From: UBA12170 sp964293475
GTDB taxonomy: Bacteria; Bacteroidota; Bacteroidia; Bacteroidales; UBA12170
Reading direction: 5' to 3'
Assembly (NCBI GenBank): GCA_964293475.1
Contig: CAXYYJ010000006.1
Span: 1-64,000, forward strand
Length of the DNA: 64,000 nt
A model generated the notes under the pieces. It was not told the DNA's origin. It searched no databases and saw only the letters and a list, made by a program, of their open reading frames with translations. A program made the translations under genes and the position numbers. Below, one piece after another: positions 62,212 to 64,000 of this stretch. Position 1 is the stretch's first letter; the number at the start of each line of letters is the position of its first letter.

Positions 62212-64000
62212 TAGTTCTTTTTGTTTTTCAATTGTGCTTTTAATGCGTCTCCTTTAGCAGTGAGACGGTATTTTTGGTATTTGCTGTTTGGCTTTTCAGG
62301 AATGGTCATTTCAATCAGATTATTTTGTAGAGCTTCATTGATGTATGCTTTCCTAAAATAATCTCTGTTATTTACATTAACTATTTCCTGCAATTCATCC
62401 CTTGACATTATTCTATCAATGGCTTTTATTAATTGTTCAACTTGCGGGGTTACTTGCGGGGTATCTTGCATGGTATCTTGCATGGTATCTTGCATGGTGT
62501 CTTGCATGGTATCTTGCATGGTATCTTGCGGGGTATCTTGGTCGCTTACTTGTTTCATCAAACTATTCAGGTCTTTCTTTAGCTTCATTCCTGATGATGT
62601 TAGCCTGTACTTTTGTTCGGGATGTGTTGGCGTATCGGGCAGCGTATGTTCTATAAATAATTGATTTAAAGCTGGATATATATAGTTTTCTCTGAAATTC
62701 TTTTCGTCTTTCAGTTGCAGCAATTGTTGCAATTCTGCTCTGGTTTTTTCCCCATCCAAGACAAGTATCAATTTTTTAATTTCGGGCATAGCTTCGGGGG
62801 TAGCTTCGGGGGTAGCTTCGGGGGTACTGGGTCGGAAGATGATACTTCTGAAATCTTCGGACTGAATAAATTGTGGTTCAGCCAAACCCGCTTCAACTGA
62901 TTTTCGCACCATATCGGTAGTTCCGGTACCCATTCGTTCTATATAACCAGCCAGGTAAAGGGGTTCGGCAAGTAATGGATTGGCAGGTACCGAAGTGTGC
63001 AATTGCTTCAGTTTCTCAGTAGTCCAGCCCATAGGTAAGGCTCCAGGGTTCCAGATTTCTACACGGTTGCGGAATACCATTACCTGAACACTTCCATTGC
63101 TGGTATAATCACGGTGAGCAACGGCATTTACAATAGCTTCGGCAACAACCTCTTTGGGGATTTCGTAACTTCCGGGAATGGAAACACTCTCGGCCCTGGT
63201 TTCAACCCGATAGTCCAATTTGTTTAAAATAAACTCAAGTGCTTGATCTACCACTTCAAAAAGGGTTCCTTTAAAAACTTTGTAAGAAGGAATTGGTTTT
63301 TCGACAATAAATCCGGCAAAAGAAGCACATCTTACTTCGGAATTAATAAAGAATCGTTGTGGTTCTTTACCAAACAAAAGAAGAGATGCATTTGTTAATC
63401 GTCCGTTTTCAAACAGATTCAAATGTGTAAGAATCTTTTCGGAGGGTTCTGTTTCGGCTATAGGAAAACCTCGTTTTGATTGTGCCAGCCGCACAAATGA
63501 TTTCAGTTTTTCGGAATCAATATCATGTAGATTGGCTTTAGGGTGAAAGGTTGCATCAAAAGGCCCGGAGCGGATAATCTCCTTGTCTTCGAGATAACGC
63601 ACAAGCGAAGCATAAACAACAGACTTTAATTCATCGACCGAGCCAAACCTTTTACGCACCAAAACTTCCTGAGCTTTATTGATGAGCAATGATTCTTTAG
63701 GATGTCGTTCGGATGGTTCGCATTCAAATAGAAAAACTAAGCGGGTTTTATAAAACTTCGTAGCCTGATCGAATTCCAGCTCTGTTGGCGATATGCCCAT
63801 TTTATTCTCAGAACCGTATAATTTCCCGAACAAGCCTAAATAAATATCAGATTGTTCTACTTCTTTCAAATAAACAGTGTCAGCTCGTTGATCGATTGCG
63901 GGAAGTAATTCAAACAAAAACGGGTCAAAGAATTTACCAAGCAAGGGATCAGCACAAATATACTCATGCAGGGCTTTCCTCTCTTCCGAAAATTCGGCTT
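62211..64000 (-). CDS. DUF4062/AlbA_2-type ATP-binding protein with duplicated winged helices (5' end outside window)
   Basis: At least 596 residues; the frame is open to the window edge, so a TTG at 63944 is not the real start. The visible N-terminus (AEFSEERKALHEYICADPLL...FFDPFLFELLPA) matches DUF4062. Then come an AlbA/RecG-type part, and a GHKL-like RecG C-terminal ATP-binding domain (IPKEVVAEAIVNAVAHRDYTSNG...VEIWNPGALP...AGYIERMGTGTTDM). Two winged-helix units follow, each preceded by a repeat-coded linker: (TPEA)n before the first and (MQDT)n/PQDT before the second. It is transcribed upstream of hsdM with a one-base overlap. Such genes often accompany type I systems; the role is unknown, with defence regulation as a guess. 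Confidence 0.8.
   Translation of the reverse strand, partial: AEFSEERKALHEYICADPLLGKFFDPFLFELLPAIDQRADTVYLKEVEQSDIYLGLFGKLYGSENKMGISPTELEFDQATKFYKTRLVFLFECEPSERHPKESLLINKAQEVLVRKRFGSVDELKSVVYASLVRYLEDKEIIRSGPFDATFHPKANLHDIDSEKLKSFVRLAQSKRGFPIAETEPSEKILTHLNLFENGRLTNASLLLFGKEPQRFFINSEVRCASFAGFIVEKPIPSYKVFKGTLFEVVDQALEFILNKLDYRVETRAESVSIPGSYEIPKEVVAEAIVNAVAHRDYTSNGSVQVMVFRNRVEIWNPGALPMGWTTEKLKQLHTSVPANPLLAEPLYLAGYIERMGTGTTDMVRKSVEAGLAEPQFIQSEDFRSIIFRPSTPEATPEATPEAMPEIKKLILVLDGEKTRAELQQLLQLKDEKNFRENYIYPALNQLFIEHTLPDTPTHPEQKYRLTSSGMKLKKDLNSLMKQVSDQDTPQDTMQDTMQDTMQDTMQDTMQDTPQVTPQVEQLIKAIDRIMSRDELQEIVNVNNRDYFRKAYINEALQNNLIEMTIPEKPNSKYQKYRLTAKGDALKAQLKNKKN
62441..62536 (-). repeat. 12-bp coding tandem repeat (MQDT/PQDT linker)
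   Basis: Eight 12-bp units beginning CTTG on the plus strand; five in a row (62465-62524) have CTTGCATGGT. On the coding strand they give MQDT repeats, flanked by PQDT and PQVT units. Copy-number change would lengthen the linker without shifting the frame. Confidence 0.9.
62781..62828 (-). repeat. 12-bp coding tandem repeat (TPEA linker)
   Basis: Four units of 12 bp starting TTCGGG (62781, 62793, 62805, 62817); the middle units are identical (TTCGGGGGTAGC). They code for STPEATPEATPEAMPE, linking the ATP-binding domain to the first winged helix. Confidence 0.88.

Noticed and set aside
62402..62664. Plus-strand open frames with Cys/Trp-rich repeats opposite the ATP-binding gene
   Set aside because: They are the antisense reading of the (MQDT)n repeats; the minus-strand frame has clear domain content.
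1..64000. tRNA, rRNA, transposase or integrase genes
   Set aside because: None recognised in intergenic regions on either strand; mobile origin of the CBB operon is therefore not supported by flanking elements.

Overview
The window comes from a Bacteroidota genome. This rests on type IX secretion markers (a PorZ-like propeller, C-terminal sorting domains), a GldB lipoprotein, an LruC-domain lipoprotein, a TonB-type outer-membrane receptor, and the phylum's promoter element TAnnTTTG upstream of many genes, usually with short leaders and no Shine-Dalgarno sequence. Most of the window is ordinary chromosome: nucleotide metabolism (purB, guaB), cofactors (coaX, nadE), DNA repair (recJ, radA, dprA), tRNA and ribosome maturation (mnmA, rbfA), envelope biogenesis and periplasmic folding.

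Layout. 1-4.0 kb: remnant of an AlbA_2-type gene, DUF493 protein, ABC-2 exporter, yaaA and a 55-residue membrane microprotein. 4.4-7 kb: small secreted protein, glycosyltransferase, purB. 7.2-12.5 kb: coaX, outer-membrane protein, TPR protein, LptC and a CNNM/CorC protein, tightly packed or overlapping. 12.9-14.9 kb: LruC lipoprotein with terminator. 15.3-22.1 kb (minus): guaB, three parvulin-type chaperones and moxR; the surA-like gene carries an in-frame TAG. 22-28.5 kb: gldB, two beta-barrels, a LolC/E-like permease, dprA, a methyltransferase, rbfA. 28.7-30.9 kb: orphan histidine kinase with a duplicated sensor module, and a frameshifted antitoxin-like gene.

31.0-39.6 kb is the standout. 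A minus-strand operon prk-cbbM-cbbY-tkt-glpX-rpe encodes phosphoribulokinase, a form II RuBisCO with every catalytic residue I could check, a CbbY-like phosphatase, transketolase, class II fructose bisphosphatase and ribulose-phosphate epimerase. These are the two CBB-specific enzymes plus most of the regeneration and repair steps. A sigma-54 activator is transcribed divergently; its N-terminus is a Rossmann-type dinucleotide-binding domain instead of a receiver or GAF domain. The gap between prk and this regulator holds two related 18-bp imperfect palindromes and no TAnnTTTG promoter element. I infer a redox (NAD(H))-responsive, sigma-54-controlled Calvin-Benson-Bassham module in a phylum where CO2 fixation by RuBisCO is unusual. 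The RuBisCO is of the proteobacterial form II type, while the kinase has class II (cyanobacterial/plant/archaeal-like) motifs, so the operon looks like a mosaic.

39.8-59 kb: nadE, membrane protein, recJ, porZ-like gene, two secreted repeat or beta-helix proteins, radA, a secreted nuclease-fold protein, two glycosyltransferases, a TonB-type receptor and mnmA. 59.4-64 kb (minus): type I restriction-modification genes hsdS and hsdM, preceded by a DUF4062/RecG-C-like ATP-binding protein with two 12-bp coding tandem repeats, cut by the window edge. I saw no tRNA, rRNA, CRISPR array or transposase gene.
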